From positions 186,244,936 to 186,308,935 of the forward strand of contig CM077676.1 in NCBI GenBank assembly GCA_039707655.1: a stretch of 64,000 nt of DNA, in the 5' to 3' direction. The notes beneath the pieces were generated by a model, which worked only from the letters and a program-made list of their open reading frames with translations, had not been told where the DNA came from and made no database searches. The DNA comes from Elymus sibiricus (lineage: Eukaryota > Streptophyta > Magnoliopsida > Poales > Poaceae). This document shows positions 1 through 12,594 of this stretch, piece by piece. Within the stretch, counting starts at the first letter, position 1; each line of letters starts with the position of its first letter. Position numbers and translations under genes: made by a program.

Positions 1-1197
1 ATAAAAGATGTTACTCATATAAATAGAACAACCATTATTCTCTGACTTAAATGAATAACCGTCTCGCAATAAACAAGATCCAGATATAATGTTCATGCTC
101 AACGCTGGCACCAAATAACAATTATTGAGGTCTAAAACTAATCCCGAAGGTAGATGTAGAGGTAGCGTGCCGATGGCGATCACATCAACCTTGGAACCAT
201 TCCCGACGCGCATCGTCACCTCGTCCTTAGCCAATCTTCGCTTATTCCGTAGCTCCTATTTCGAGTTACAAATATGAGCAACCGAACTAGTATCAAATAC
301 CCAGGCGCTACTGCGAGCATTAGTGAGGAACACATCAATAACATGTATATCAAATATACCTTTGCTCACTTTGCCATCCTTCTTATCCGCCAAATACTTG
401 GGGCAGTTCCGCTTCCAGTGACCAGTCCCTTTGCAGTAGAAGCACTCTGTTTCAGGCCTGGATCCAGCTTTGGGTTTCTTCGTGGGAGCGGCAACTTGCT
501 TGTCGTTCTTCTTGAAGTTCCCCTTCTTTCCCTTGCCCTTTTTCTTGAAAGTAGTGGTCTTGTTAACCATCAACACTTGATGCTCCTTCTTGATTTTTAC
601 CTCCGCTGATTTCAGCATCGCGAAGAGCTCGGGAATTGTCTTCTCCATCCCTTGCATATTATAGTTCATCACGAAACCTTTATAGCTTGGTGGCAGTGAC
701 TGAAGAACTCTGTCAATAACACTCTCAACCGGAAGATCAATTCCCAGCTGAGTCAAGTGGTTGTGGTACCCAGACATTCTGAGTATGTGTTCACTGACAG
801 AACTGTTCTCCTCCATCTTACAGCTGAAGAACTTGTTGGAGACTTCATATCTCTCAACCCGGGCATTAGCTTGAAATATCAATTTCAGCTCTTGGAACAT
901 CTCATATGCTCCGTGGCGTTCAAAACGCTTTTGCAGTCCCGGTTCTAAGCCATAGAGCATGGCACATTGAACTATCGAGTAGTCATCAGATCGAGCCTGC
1001 CAGGCATTCACAATGTCTGCAGCAGCTCCTGCAGCAGGTACATCACCTAGCGGTGCATCAAGGACATAATTCTTCTGTGCAGCAATGCGGATAATCCTCA
1101 AGTTACGGACCCAGTCCGTGTAGTTGCTACCATCATCTTTCAACTTAGCTTTCTCTAGGAACGCATTAAAATTCAACGGAACACTAGCACGGGCCAT
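1..1197 (-). pseudogene. gag: Copia gag-protease, partial and interrupted
   Basis: This encodes the nucleocapsid part of a Copia polyprotein, which packages element RNA in cytoplasmic particles, followed by the start of protease. The first 313 residues are open and begin MARASVPLNFNAF. The gag core (UBN2-type) fills residues 20-200, a Lys-rich stretch follows, and a CCHC zinc knuckle (CFYCKGTGHWKRNC) sits near residue 255. The protease motif reads DTSS, whereas the family has DTG at the catalytic Asp, so the Gly is lost. A TAG at 256-258 stops the frame, but the same frame stays open beyond it to base 1 with recognisable Copia residues, so one nonsense change, probably CAG to TAG, is the only stop seen. 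The copy should be unable to make active polyprotein. Confidence 0.92.
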
Positions 1198-2421
1198 TTA
1201 TCTACAACATAGATATGCAAAAACTATCAAGACTAAGTTCATGATAAATTAAGTTCAATTAATCAAATTACTAATGAACTCCCACTTAAATTAACATCCC
1301 TCAAGTTAACTAGGTGATACATGATCCAAATCAACTAGCCCATGTCCGATCATCACGTGAGATGGGATAGTCATCAATGGTGAACATCTCCATGTTGATC
1401 ATATCTACTATATGACTCATGTTCGACCTTTCGGTCTCCAGTGTTTCGAGACCATGTCTGTACATGCTAGGCTCGTCAAGTTTAACCCAAGTATTCTGCT
1501 TGTGTAAAACTGGCTTACACCCGTTGTATGTGAACGTAGAATCTATCACACCCGATCATCACGAGGTGCTTCGAAACGACGAACTTTAGCAACGGTGCAT
1601 ACTCGGGGAGAACACTTTTATCTTGAAATTTAGTGAAGGGATCATCTTATAATGCTACCGTCGTTCTAAGCAAAATAAGATGCATAAAGGATAAACATCA
1701 CATGCAATCAAAATATGTGACATGATATGGCCATCATCTTGTGCTTTTGATCTCCATCTCCAAAGCATCATCATGATCTCCATCGTCACCGGCTCGACAC
1801 CTTGATCTCCATCATTGCGTCGTGGTTGTCTCGCCAACTATTGCTTCTACAACTATTGCTAACGCATAGCGATAAAGTAAAGCAATTACATGACGCTTGC
1901 ATTTCATACAATAAAGAGACAACCATAAGGCTCCTGCCGGTTGCCGATAAATTACAAAACATGATCATATCATACAACAACGTATATCACATCATGTCTT
2001 GACCATATCACATCACAACATACCCTGCAAAAACAAGTTTAGACGTCCTCTACTTTGTTGTTGCAAGTTTTACGTGGCTGCTACGGGCTTCTAGCAAGAA
2101 CCGTTCTTACCTACGGCACAAAAACCACAACGGTGATTTATCAAGTTTGCTGTTTTAACCTTCAACAAGGACCAGCCGCAGTCAAATTCGATTCAACTAA
2201 AGTAGGAGAAACAGACACCCGCCAGCCACCTTTATGCAAAACAAGTTGCATGTCTGTCGGTGGAACCGGTCTCATGTAAGTGGACATGTAAGGTTGGTCC
2301 GGGCCGCTTCATCTTACAATACCGCCGAATCAAAAGAAGACGTTGGTGGTAAGCAGTATGACGATCACCGCCCACAACTCTTTGTGTTCTACTCGTGCAT
2401 ATCATCTACGCATAGACCTGG
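1198..2421 (-). other. Copia 5' leader (untranslated)
   Basis: About 1.2 kb lies between the primer-binding region and the gag ATG. I recognise it as the long leader typical of Angela/BARE1 elements. Such leaders carry packaging and dimerisation signals in this group. Short open frames on both strands are not supported as genes. Confidence 0.8.
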
Positions 2422-2433
2422 CTCATGATGCCA
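2422..2433 (-). promoter_or_regulatory. Copia primer-binding site
   Basis: One base inside the LTR, the sense strand reads TGGCATCATGAGC. This resembles the initiator-Met tRNA site (TGGTATCAGAGC) used by Copia elements, with one substitution and one extra base. It would prime minus-strand synthesis. Confidence 0.65.
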
Positions 2434-2434
2434 C

Positions 2435-4176
2435 TGTTGGGGAACGTTGCATGGAAAACAAAAAAATTTCTACGCACACGCAAGATCTATCCATGGAGAT
2501 GCATAGCTACGAGAGGGGGAGTGTGTCTACGTACCCTCGTAGACCGTAAGCGGAAGCGTTAGAACAACGCGGTTGATGTCGTCGAACAACTTCACGATCC
2601 AACCGACCGAGCACCGAACGTACGGCACCTCCGCGTTCAGCACACGTTCAGCTCGGTGACGTCCTCGACTTCTTGATCCAGCAAGACGGCGAGGTAGTGG
2701 ATGAGTTCCGGCAGCACGACGGCGTGGTGACGGTGATGGTGATGCTATCTCCGCAGGGCTTCGCCTAAGCACTACGAAAATATGACCGAGGGACGGAACT
2801 GTGGAGGGGGGCGCCGCACACGGCTAAGACAATGTTGTGTCTCCTTTGGGGCACCCCCTCTCCTCTATTTATATATGTGTAGGGGCTTGGAGTAGAAGGA
2901 ATAGTGCCACGTGAACAGTAACCGTGAATAGTACACACGTGGACTTGGACTCCAAAGTCCAATCCTATTCCTACTAGGACTCTCCCTTTTTCCTCCCCTA
3001 GCTGCGTGGGCTTTTGAGGACTTGGTGCGCCTGGCCCAATAAGGCCAGGGCGCCTCCCCTTAGCCCATGCCAGCCCTTGGGACGTGGTGGACCCACTTGT
3101 GGACTTCCGGACCCCTCTGGAATCCTCCGGAACCTTTTGGAAGCTTCCCGGTACAATACCGAAAAAACTGCACCTTTTTCCGGAACCCAAAATATGACTT
3201 CCCATATATAAATCTTTACCTCTCGACCATTCCGAGACTCCTCGTGACGTCCGGGATCTCATCCGGGACTCCAAACAATATTCGGTTACCAATTCACATA
3301 ACTCATATAACACTATATCGTCAACGAACGTTAAGCGTGCGGACCCTACGGGTTCGGGAATGATGTAGACATGACCGAGACGCCTCTCCGGTCAATAACC
3401 AATAGCGGAACCTGGATGCCCATATTGGTTCCTACATATTCCATGAAGATCTTATCGGTCGAACCGCAATGACAACATACGTAATTCCCTTTGTCCGTCG
3501 GTATGTTACTTGCCCGAGATTCGATCGTCGGTATCTCCATACCTAGTTCAATCTCATTACCGGCAAGTCTCTTTACTCGTTCCGTAATACATCATCCTGT
3601 AACTAACTCCTTAGTCACTTTGCTTGCAAGCTTCTTATGATGTGCATTACCGAGAGGGCCCAGAGATACCTCTCCGAAACACGGAGTGACAAATCCCAGT
3701 CTCGATCCATGCCAACTCAACGGACACCTTCGGAGATACCTGTAGAGTATCTTTATGATCACCTAGTTACGTTGTGACGTTTGATAGCACACAAGGTATT
3801 CCTTCGGTATCCGGGAGTTGCATGATCTCATGGTCTGAGGAACATGTATTTGACATTCAAGAAAGCAGTAGTAATAAACAGAACAATCATATGCTAAGCT
3901 AACGGATGGGTCTTGTCCATCACATCATTCTCCTAATGATGTGATCCCGTTATCAAATGACAACTCATGTCTATGGTTAGGAAACCTTAACCATCTTTGA
4001 TCAACGAGCTAGTCTAGTAGAGGCTCACTAGGGACACGGTATTTGTTTATGTATTCACACATGTATTTACGTTTCCGGCCAATACAATTCTAGCATGAAT
4101 AATAAACCTTTATCATGAACAAGGAAATATAAAATAATAACAACTTTATTATTGCCTCTAGGGCATATTTCCATCA
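2435..4176 (-). repeat. Angela-type 5' LTR
   Basis: This 1742 bp LTR runs in sense from TGATGGAAATATGCCCTAG (4176) to GTTCCCCAACA (2435), with the TG...CA ends and length usual for Angela. It holds the promoter and polyadenylation signals. The first bases are TGATGG where most copies have TGTTGG. No internal insertion is seen. The matching 3' LTR is outside the window. Confidence 0.93.
2864..2875 (-). promoter_or_regulatory. TATA box of the Copia LTR
   Basis: The minus strand reads ATATATAAATAG about 1.3 kb into the LTR, the position of the known BARE1-type TATA box. It should start element transcription toward lower coordinates. Confidence 0.7.
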
Positions 4177-5738
4177 AATTGCTCATCAGGAAAATTATCA
4201 TTAATAGGCAGTGGGTCATCAAGAACATTTTCCATCCCAGACAAATTATCCGCTACTGGATTTTCAGCTCCCTTTCTATCAACAATATGCAAATCAAATT
4301 CTTGTAACAAAAGAACCCACCTAATAAGTCTAGGTTTAGCATCTTTCTTTTCCATAAGATATTTAATAGCAGCATGATCAGTGTGAACAGTTACTTTTGA
4401 ATCAACAATATAAGATCTGAACTTATCACATGTAAACACAACTGCTAAAAATTCTTTCTCAGTAGTAGCATAATTTCTTTGAGCACTGTCTAGAGTTTTA
4501 CTTGCATAATGGATAACATTTGATTTCTTATCAACTCTTTGCCCTAGAACAGCACCAACATCATAATCACTAGCATCACACATAATTTCAAAGGGTAGGT
4601 TCCAATCAGGTGGTTGAACAATAGGTGCAGATATTAAGGCTTTCTTAAGTATTTTAAAGGCTTCTACACAATAATCATCAAAAACAAATGGAACATCTTT
4701 TTGCAAGAGATTAGTAAGAGGCCTAGAAATTTTAGAGAAGTCTTTTATAAACCTTCTATTGAAACCAGCATGACCTAGGAAACTTCTTATACCTTTGATA
4801 TCTTTAGGACATGGCATTTTCTCGATTGCATCAACTTTAGCTTTGTCTACTTCAATACCTCTTTCAGAAATTTTATGCCCAAGGACTATACCTTCATTCA
4901 CCATAAAGTGGCACTTCTCCCAATTCATGACAAGATTAGTTTCTTCACATCTCTGCAAAACTCGATCGAGGTTGCTTAAGCAGTTATCAAAAGAAGTTTC
5001 GTAAATGAAAAAATCATCCATGAATACCTCAACAATCTTTTCACAAAAGTCAGAGAATATAGCAGTCATACATCTTTGAAAGGTAGCAGGTGCATTACAT
5101 AAACCAAAAGGCATACGACGATAAGCATAAGTTCCAAAAGGACAAGTAAAAGTGGTTTTCTCTTGATCTTCTTTTGATACAGGTATTTGAGAGAAACCGG
5201 AATATCCATCTAGGAAGCAAAAGTGTGTATGTTTAGATAATCTTTCTAACATTTGATCAATAAAAGGCAAGGGGTAATGATCTTTCCTAGTTGCTTTATT
5301 TAATTTCCTGAAATCAATTACCATCCTATAACCAGTTACAATTCTTTGTGGGATAAGTTCATTTTTATCATTAGGAACAACAGTAATGCCTCCTTTCTTA
5401 GGAACACAATGAACAGGACTTGCCCATCTACTATCAGCTATATGATAAATTATACCTACCTCCAGAAGCTTTAATATTTTAGTTCTTACCACATCCTTCA
5501 TTTTGGGATTCAAATGTCGTTGATGATCAACAACCGGTTTAGCATCTGGCTTCATATTAATCTTGTGCTGACATAGAGTGGGACTAATGCCCTTAAGGTC
5601 ATCAAGAGTATACCCAATATCTGCACGGTGCTTCCTCGGAGTTTTAAGTAATCTTTTCTTCATGCTCTGAAAGGTTAGCACTAATAATAACAGGATATAT
5701 CTTCTTTTCATCAAGATAAGCATATTTAAGTGTATCAA
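4177..5738 (-). pseudogene. pol: Gypsy reverse transcriptase-RNase H (element B)
   Basis: The frame encodes RT followed by a gypsy-type RNase H, which copy element RNA into DNA. Visible RT motifs are [31 protein letters not shown], the [11 protein letters not shown] block and the catalytic FMDD. RNase H follows with [14 protein letters not shown] and [10 protein letters not shown]. The integrase that should come next is missing because the Copia LTR interrupts the frame at 4176/4177. The first ~30 residues are out of frame: a frameshift near 5665 separates them from the RT frame, and upstream codons in another phase join this region to gag. It was therefore part of one gag-pol frame. Confidence 0.93.
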
Positions 5739-5747
5739 GTAGTTTCT

Positions 5748-7565
5748 TTAATTCAAACACATGATCACTCTTAAGTGGAAGAGGATCTCCCAGAGTTTCA
5801 ATAGGCAAATTATGTTTAAGGATAGGTGCTTGTTTAAAGAAGATATTTCATCTATTTCATTTCTTTCATTCATATGCATATCATTTTCATGGTCTAACAA
5901 GTATTGTTCTAAAGGATCAGTAGGAGGCACAGCAATAGACGCAAGACCGATAATTTCATCTTTATTAGGTAATTCTTTATCATGAGGTTGTCTACTAAAC
6001 TTAGAGAAATTGAAATCATGAGATACATCACCAAAATTAACACTGACTATTTCTTTATTGCAATCAATCTTAGCATTAACTGTATTCAAGAAGGGTCTAC
6101 CAAATATAATGGGACAAAAATCATCTTGTGGTGATCCAAGAACCAGAAAATCAGTAGGGTATTTGATCTTACCACACAAGACTTCAACATCTCTAACAAT
6201 CCCAAGTGGTGTAATAGTATCTCTGTTTGCAAGCTTAATAGTAACATCAATATCTTCAATCTCAACAGGTGCAATATCATCCATGACTTCTTGATAAAGA
6301 GTAAATAAAATAGCACTCACGCTAGCACCAATATCACATAAACCATGATAGCAATGATCTCCAATTTTAACAGAAATAACAGGCATGCCAATTACAGGTT
6401 TGTTTTTATCTTTAGGGTCTGGCTTAGCAATTCTAGTTGCTTTATCACAGAAATATATGACATGTCCATCAATGTTATCAACCAAAAGATCTTTAACCAT
6501 TGCAATATTAGGTTCAACTTTAATTTGTTCAGAGGATTTAATTGGTTTAATATTACTCTTATTAACCACAGTTGAAGTTTTAACATGTTCCTTAATCCTA
6601 ACAGGAAAAGGAGGTTTCTCAATATAAGCAGTAGGCACAACCGGATCAACATTGTAAATGAGTATTTTCTCTTTAGCTATAATAGGTTCTTCTTTTAATT
6701 CAATAGGTGGATGAAACTTAAACCATTTCTCCTTAGGGAGATCAACATGAGCAGCAAATGATTCACAAAAAGTAGCTAATATCTCAGAGTCAAGTCCATA
6801 TTTAGTACTAAACTTATGAAAAGCATCATTTTCCATAAAAGATTTAACACAATCAAACTCAAGATTTATACCTGACTCTTTACCTTTGTCGATTTCCCAA
6901 TCTTCAGAGTTGCATTTAATTCTTTCCAGAAGATCCCTTTTGAATTCAATAGTTCTCTTTATAAAGGAACCAGTAGAAGAAGTATCGAGCATGGATTGAT
7001 CATTACGAGAAAGCCGAGCATAAAAGTTTTGTATAATTATTTCTCTTAAGAGCTCATGATTGGGGCATGTGTGCAACATATACTTAAGCCTCCCCCAAGC
7101 TTGAGCGATACTTTCTCCTTCACGAGGCCAAAAATTATATATATAATTCCGATCACGATGAACCAAATGCATAGGATAAAATTTCTGGTGAAATTCCAGC
7201 TTCCCGGTTCCAATCCCATGTTCCAGTATCATCCAATAGCCTGTACCATGCCAATGCCTTTCCCTCCAAAGATAAAGGGAATACCTTCCTCTTAACTCCA
7301 TCCTCGGATAAACCTGCAAGCTTAAACAATCCACAAATTTATCCACATAGATCAAGTGCATATCAGGATGTATTGTTCCATCTCCCGCATAAGGATTAGC
7401 TAGTAGTTTCTCTAACATACCCGAAGGAATTTCATAATAAATATTAGAAGGTTCAGTAGGTTGAGGGGCAACTCTTAATGCTTCCGGTCGAGGTGAAGAT
7501 ACCCCGAACAAACCCCTCAAAGGATTACTTTCCATAGTGACAAGAGACAGTAAATTTCGGCACAT
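5748..7565 (-). pseudogene. gag: Gypsy gag-protease (element B)
   Basis: This 605-codon frame has an N-terminal gag domain (roughly residues 40-210, including AQAWGRLKYMLHTCPNHEL) and an aspartic protease near residues 390-500 (GLCDIGASVSAI, then IIFGRPFLNT). It would form the particle and cleave the polyprotein. No zinc knuckle is visible. The likely start is the internal Met at 7535 (MESNPLRGLFG). Near 5840 a frameshift ends the frame early: the other phase continues in recognisable Gypsy linker sequence toward RT. The copy is a pseudogene with few lesions. Confidence 0.9.
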
Positions 7566-7598
7566 AATAAAAGTGTTTCCTTACCAAAGGAGCTTCAC

Positions 7599-7616
7599 TC
7601 CCCGGCAATGGCGCCA
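7599..7616 (-). promoter_or_regulatory. Primer-binding site of element B (tRNA-Asp type)
   Basis: In sense this reads TGGCGCCATTGCCGGGGA, one base from the tRNA-Asp site (TGGCGCCGTTGCCGGGGA) used by Athila-type elements. It lies 11 bases inside the LTR edge at 7628. Confidence 0.85.
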
Positions 7617-7627
7617 GAAAAGAGTCT

Positions 7628-7805
7628 TGATGACCCACAAGTATAGGGGATCAATCGTAGTCCTTTTGATAAGTAAGAGTGTCGAACTCAATGAGGGGCA
7701 GAAGGAAATGATAAGCGGTTTTCAGCAAGGTATTCTCTGCAAGCACTGAAATTGTCGGTAACTGATAGTTTGATAGCAAGGTAATTCGTAACAAGTAACA
7801 AGTAG
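7628..7805 (-). repeat. 5' LTR of element B, truncated by insertion
   Basis: These 178 bases are the U5 end of B's LTR; on the plus strand they begin TGATGACCCACAAGTATAGG. The sequence stops at 7805, where the LTR of element C begins. The rest of this LTR should resume beyond the right end of the window if C is complete there. Confidence 0.85.
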
Positions 7806-9197
7806 TGATACGTCCCAAATGTATCTATTTTTCCAAACACTTTTGCTCTTGTTTTGGACTCTAATTTGCATGATTTGAATGGAACTAACCCGGACTGACG
7901 CTGTTTTCAGCAGAATTGCCATGGTGTTATTTTTGTGCAGAAATAAAAGTTATCGGATTAACCTGAAAATTTATGAAGAATTATTTCAGAATATATAAAA
8001 AATACTGGCAAAGAGATCTACTAGAGGGGAGCCACCCAGGGGCCACAAGCCCAGGGGGCGCGCCTACCCCCCAGGGTGCGCCCTCCAGGCTTGTGGGCCC
8101 CTGGAAACTCCGTTTGACCTAATTCCAACGCCATATATACCTATTCATGGAGAAAAATCAGAGAGAAAGAATCATCATGTTTTACGATACGGACCCGCCG
8201 CCATCTCCTGTTCTTTATCGGGAGGGCTGATCTGGAGTCCGTTCGGGGCTCCGGAGAGGGGGATTCGACGCCGTCATCATCATCAACCATCCTCCATCAC
8301 CAATTTCATGATGCTCACCACCGGGTGTGAGTAATTCCTTCGTAGGCTTGCTGGACGGTGATGGGTTGGATGAGATTTATCATGTAATCGAGTTAGTTTT
8401 GTTAGGGCTTGATCCCTAGTATCCACTATGTTCTGAGATTGATGTTGCTATGACTTTGCTATGCTTAATGCTTGTCACTAGGGCCCGAGTGCCATGATTT
8501 CAGATCTGAACCCTTTATGTTTTCATGAATATATTTGTGTTCTTGATCCTATCTTGCAAGTTATATGCACCTATTACGTGTTATGATCCGCATACCCCAA
8601 GGTGACAATAATTGGGATTCTTTCCGGTGATTATCGTAGTTTGAGGAGTTCATGTATTCACTAAGTGCTAATGCTTTGTTCCGGTTCTCTATTAAAAGGG
8701 GGCCTTAATATCTCTTAGATTTCCTTATGGACCCCGCTGCCACGGGAGGGTAGGATAAAAGATGTCATGCAAGTTCTTATTATAAGCACGTATGACTATA
8801 TACGGAATACATGCCTACATTACATTGATGAATTGGAGCTATTGTGTATCGCTCTAGGTTGTGACTGTTACATGATGAATGTCATCCAACATAATTATCC
8901 ATCACTGATCCAATGCCTACGCTTTTCTCATATTGGTTTCTGCTAAGTTACTCTGTTGCCGCTGCTATTACAATTACTGCAAAACTGCTACTATTATTGT
9001 CTTGGTTACTATTGCTACTGTTACTACTGCTATCAAAACTATCATACTAGTGTTCTACTAAATATTTTGCTGTAGATATTTTGTTCTCCAGGTGTGGTTG
9101 AATTGACAACTCAACTGCTAATACTCACAAATATTCTTTGGCTCCCCTTGTGTCGAATCAATAAATTTGGGTGAAATACTATCCTCGAAAACTGTTG
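7806..9197 (+). repeat. 5' LTR of element C, 3' edge deleted
   Basis: It begins TGATACGTCCC and runs about 1.39 kb. It contains a GC-rich inverted-repeat block (8030-8100), a TATA-like ATATATA near 8133, and a tract of CTG/TAC-like triplets (8950-9050). Compared with D's LTR, the last ~30 bases and most of the primer-binding site are missing: ACTGTTGC joins directly to CGGGGAGCATAG. It shares the TGATACGTCCCAAA start with the LTR at 62606, but the two differ by roughly a tenth by eye. Confidence 0.88.
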
Positions 9198-9244
9198 CCG
9201 GGGAGCATAGCTCAATTTGTTGAGTCACTTGGGATTTATATCTG

Positions 9245-10785
9245 TTGATCACTATGAAGAATCTGAAAGACGCTAAGACCAAGATGGTTCCCTCTAAGAC
9301 GAGGGGAGTTAAGGAACTGCCATCTAGCTCCGCACTTGATTCACCTTCCGTTTTGAGTAGGCTTGCGACACCGCCACCTGTTATTCATTCTGATATGTCG
9401 CAAGTAATTGATGATACTACTTCTGCTATAAATGATACTCATGATGATGCTAGTACTATGCTTGATAATACTGTGCCACTAGGTGAATTTCTTGATGAAC
9501 AAATTGCTAACGCTAAAGAAATTGAGAATGCTGAAATTAATGAAACTTCTGAAAATTATGATTCACCTATTATTCCTAGCTCTCCTACTAGAGTTGAAAT
9601 GCCTAAGATACCTGATGGTTATGTTATAGATGGAGAAATAGCTAGAGAATTTCTTGCTTGTAATGATAGAGATGATGTTAGAAAATTACTGGCTAAGCTT
9701 AAATAAAAGTCTATGATGGAGAGAATTAAATATGATCCTAAGTTTGTTACCTCTCCTATCTTTGTTACCGATAAGGATTATGAATTCTCTGTCGATCCTG
9801 AGTTAATTACTTTGGTTGAATGTGACCCTTTTCATGATTATGAATCTAAAACTGTTGTGGCACACCTTACTAAATTAAATGATATAGCCACCCTATTTGC
9901 TCATGAGGAAAAAATTCGCTATTACTATATTCTTAAGTTGTTTCCTTTCTCATTAAAGGGTGATGCTAAGAAATCATTTAATACTCTTGCTCCTGGTTGT
10001 GTGCGTAGTCCCCAGGATATGATATAGTACTTCTCTGAGAAATATTTTCCTGCTCATAAGAAACAAGCTGCCTTATAGGAAATATTTAACTTTGTGCAAA
10101 TTGAAGAAGAGAATCTCCCTCAATCTTGGGGGAGGCTTCTCCAATTACTTAATGCTTTGCCTGATCATCCTCTTAAGAAAAATGAAATACCGGATATCTT
10201 TTATAATGGACTAACCGATGCTTCTAGGGACTACCTAGATAGTTGTGCTGGTTTTGTTTTTAGGGAATGAACTGTTGGATAGGCTGAAGAACTATTGAAT
10301 AATATGTTGAGAAATGCCGATGATTGGACACTTCCTGAACCACCACCTAAGCCAACTCCGAAGAAGAGAGGTATTCTATTCCTCAGTTTAGAAGATATGC
10401 AAGAAGCTAAGAAATCTATGAAAGAAAAAGGTATTAACTCTGAAGATGTTAAGAATTTATCACCTATTGAAGAAATACATGGGCTTGACACCTCGACACA
10501 GGTAGTAGAGGTAAATTCTCTTACTAGATTCGATGAAGGTGATATTCCTTATAATAAATCTGCTAGCCAATGCCTGTATGAATTTGATAATTACATGATT
10601 AAGCAGGACCACTTAAATATGTATGTTAGCAATCAATTGAAATGCAGTGCTTTCATGATAGATCGTTTGAGTGATTTAATGTTTAGAACTGCTAATGATG
10701 TTAAAGGCTTAAGTAAACATGCTTCTATGGTTCATACTCAGCTAGAACAAATTGCTAAGTGCCAAAATGATTTGCTTGATGAGAT
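9245..10785 (+). pseudogene. gag: Gag of element C, first part
   Basis: It begins with a start shared with D (MITMKNLKDAKTK) and holds a retrotransposon gag domain, including VAHLTKLNDIATLFAHEEK and LKLFPFSLKGDAK. Stops interrupt it at about 9705, 10027, 10078, 10270 and 10280; several are TAG or TGA at places where D has a Gln or Arg codon. No zinc knuckle is seen in this family. The frame ends at the C2 target duplication (GAGAT, 10781-10785) and continues after C2. The product would be a capsid-forming protein if intact. Confidence 0.9.
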
Positions 10786-12343
10786 TGATACGTCTCCAAC
10801 GTATCTATAATTTTTGATTGTTCCATGCCATTATAATATCAATCTTGGATGTTTTTATATACATTTATAGCAATTATATATCATTTTTTGGGACTAACCT
10901 ATTAACTTAGTGCCCAGTGCCAGATGCTGTTTTTTGCCTGTTTTTGATTTTCCAGAATATCAGTACCAAACGAAGTCCAAATGCCACGAAACTTTTTGGA
11001 GATTTTTTTTCTGGACATAACAAACACTAGAAGCTTCGGGAGGAGACGAGAAGCAGTGGCCCATGAGGCACCACGGCGCGCCCCGGTGGGGGGGGCGCCC
11101 TGGTGGCTCGTGGGGCCCACACAGCTCCATTTGACCTAATTCCTCCACTATAAATTCTCTAAAATCAGGAAACCAACAGAGGAGTTCACGAAATACTTTT
11201 TCCGCTACCGCAAGCTTCTGTTCTCTAGAGATCCCATCTGGAGGCCTTTTTCGGTACCCCGCCGGAGGGGGAATCGATCACGGAGGGGCTCTACATCATC
11301 CTTGCTGCCCTTCCGATGATGCGTGAGTGGTTTACCAAAGACCTTCGGGTCCATAGTTAGTAGCTAGATGGCTTCTTCTCTCTTTTTGATCTTCATTACA
11401 ATGTTCTCCTCAATGTTCTTGGAGTTCTATCTGATGTAATCACTTTTTGCGGTGTGTTTGTTGGGATCCGATGAATTGTGAGTTTATGATCAGATTATCC
11501 ATGAATATTATTTGAGTCTTCTCTGAACTCTTTTATGCATGATTATTATAGCTTCGTATTTCTCTCCGATCTATTGATTTGGTTTGGCCAAGTAGATTGA
11601 TTTATCTTGCAATGGGAGAGGTGCTTTCTAATGGGTTCGATCTTGCGGTGCTCAATTCCAATGACAGAAAGGGACATGACACGTATGCATCATTGCTATT
11701 AAGGGTAAAAAGATGGGGTTTATTCATGCGTGAGTTTACTCTGTCTACATCATGTCATCTTGCTTAAGGCGTTACTCCGTTCTTTATGGACTTAATACAC
11801 TAGATGCATGTTGGATAGCGGTCGATGTGTGGAGTAATAGTAGTAGATGCAGGCAGGAGTCGGTCTACTTGTCTCGAACGTGATGCCTATATACATGATC
11901 ATTGCCTTGGATATCATCATGATTATTTGCTTTTCTATCAATTGCCCAACAGTAATTTGTTCACCCACCGTATGCTATTTTCATGAGAGAAGCCTCTAGT
12001 GAAAACTATGGCCCCCGGGTCTACTTCTATCATATATTAAAAATCCTAAAAATACCTTGCTGCACTTTTACTTTATTTATTTTATTTTATATTTTAGTTT
12101 AATCTATCTATCTATCATCATACAATTTAATCTTGCAATTAACCACCAAGGGATTGACAACCCCTTGTTTGCGTTGGGTGCAAGGATTTGTTATTTTGTG
12201 TGCAGGTACTGTTAACGAGGTGTTGCGTGATTCTCCTACTGGATTGATAACCTTGGTTTCATAACTGAGGGAAATACTTATCTCTACTGTACTGCATCAT
12301 CCCCTCCTCTTCGGGGAAATCCCAACGCAGCTCACAAGTAGCA
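10786..12343 (+). repeat. C2 5' LTR
   Basis: The 1558 bp LTR begins TGATACGTCTCCAACGTATC and ends CACAAGTAGCA. A GC-rich imperfect inverted repeat lies at about 11060-11118, followed by CTATAAAT at 11148-11155, the likely TATA box. The downstream U5 part is AT-rich. Confidence 0.95.
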
Positions 12344-12354
12344 GGAAGAATTTC

Positions 12355-12372
12355 TGGCGCCGTTGCCGGGGA
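12355..12372 (+). promoter_or_regulatory. C2 primer-binding site (tRNA-Asp)
   Basis: TGGCGCCGTTGCCGGGGA matches the tRNA-Asp 3' end exactly and lies 11 bases after the LTR. This tRNA is the usual primer of Athila-type elements. Confidence 0.92.
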
Positions 12373-12594
12373 GACATCATCAACATCTATCAAGTACCTA
12401 CGCATAAACTTTCATCTCCTTGCATTTATTTTATTTGCCATTTGCCTCTCGTTTTTATCTCCCCCACTTCTAAAAAGTATTTACAAAAATACAAAAATAT
12501 TTTCCATTTGCCTTTTTGCTTGTTTGCTATCTTTGCTTGTGTTGCCATGTGCCTTCTATTTGCTTGCATCTTCGCTTGCTAAAAATCTATTGAT

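Larger units (their letters stand above)
1..4176 (-). mobile_element. Angela/BARE1/WIS-type Copia LTR retrotransposon, 5' part
   Basis: This is the 5' end of a Ty1/Copia retrotransposon read on the minus strand: LTR (4176 down to 2435), primer-binding region, long leader, then gag running into protease and off the window. I recognise the gag start, the leader and the LTR ends as those of the Angela/BARE1/WIS group of Triticeae. The LTR outer edge (TGATGG in sense) abuts position 4177, where the RNase H reading frame of Gypsy element B is abruptly cut, so the Copia element is inserted in B in the same orientation. The flanking AATTG (4177-4181) would be one copy of the target duplication. The other end lies outside the window. 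Confidence 0.93.
4177..7805 (-). mobile_element. Gypsy element B (Athila-like), 3' part missing
   Basis: This Ty3/Gypsy element reads on the minus strand: part of its LTR (7805-7628), a tRNA-Asp-type primer-binding site (7616-7599), gag-protease (7565-5748) and RT-RNase H (5738-4177). The Copia element cuts it between RNase H and integrase, and element C cuts its LTR at 7805/7806. The gag differs clearly from that of C, D, E and G, so it is a separate family. It is probably the oldest element seen, because both its neighbours lie inside it. Two frameshifts mark the coding region. Confidence 0.9.

Noticed and set aside
8950..9060. Triplet (CTG/TAC-like) tract as a satellite or microsatellite locus
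   Set aside because: It is an imperfect, conserved part of every LTR of this family (also at 19100-19210, 27300-27420 and 63740-63850), not an independent array.
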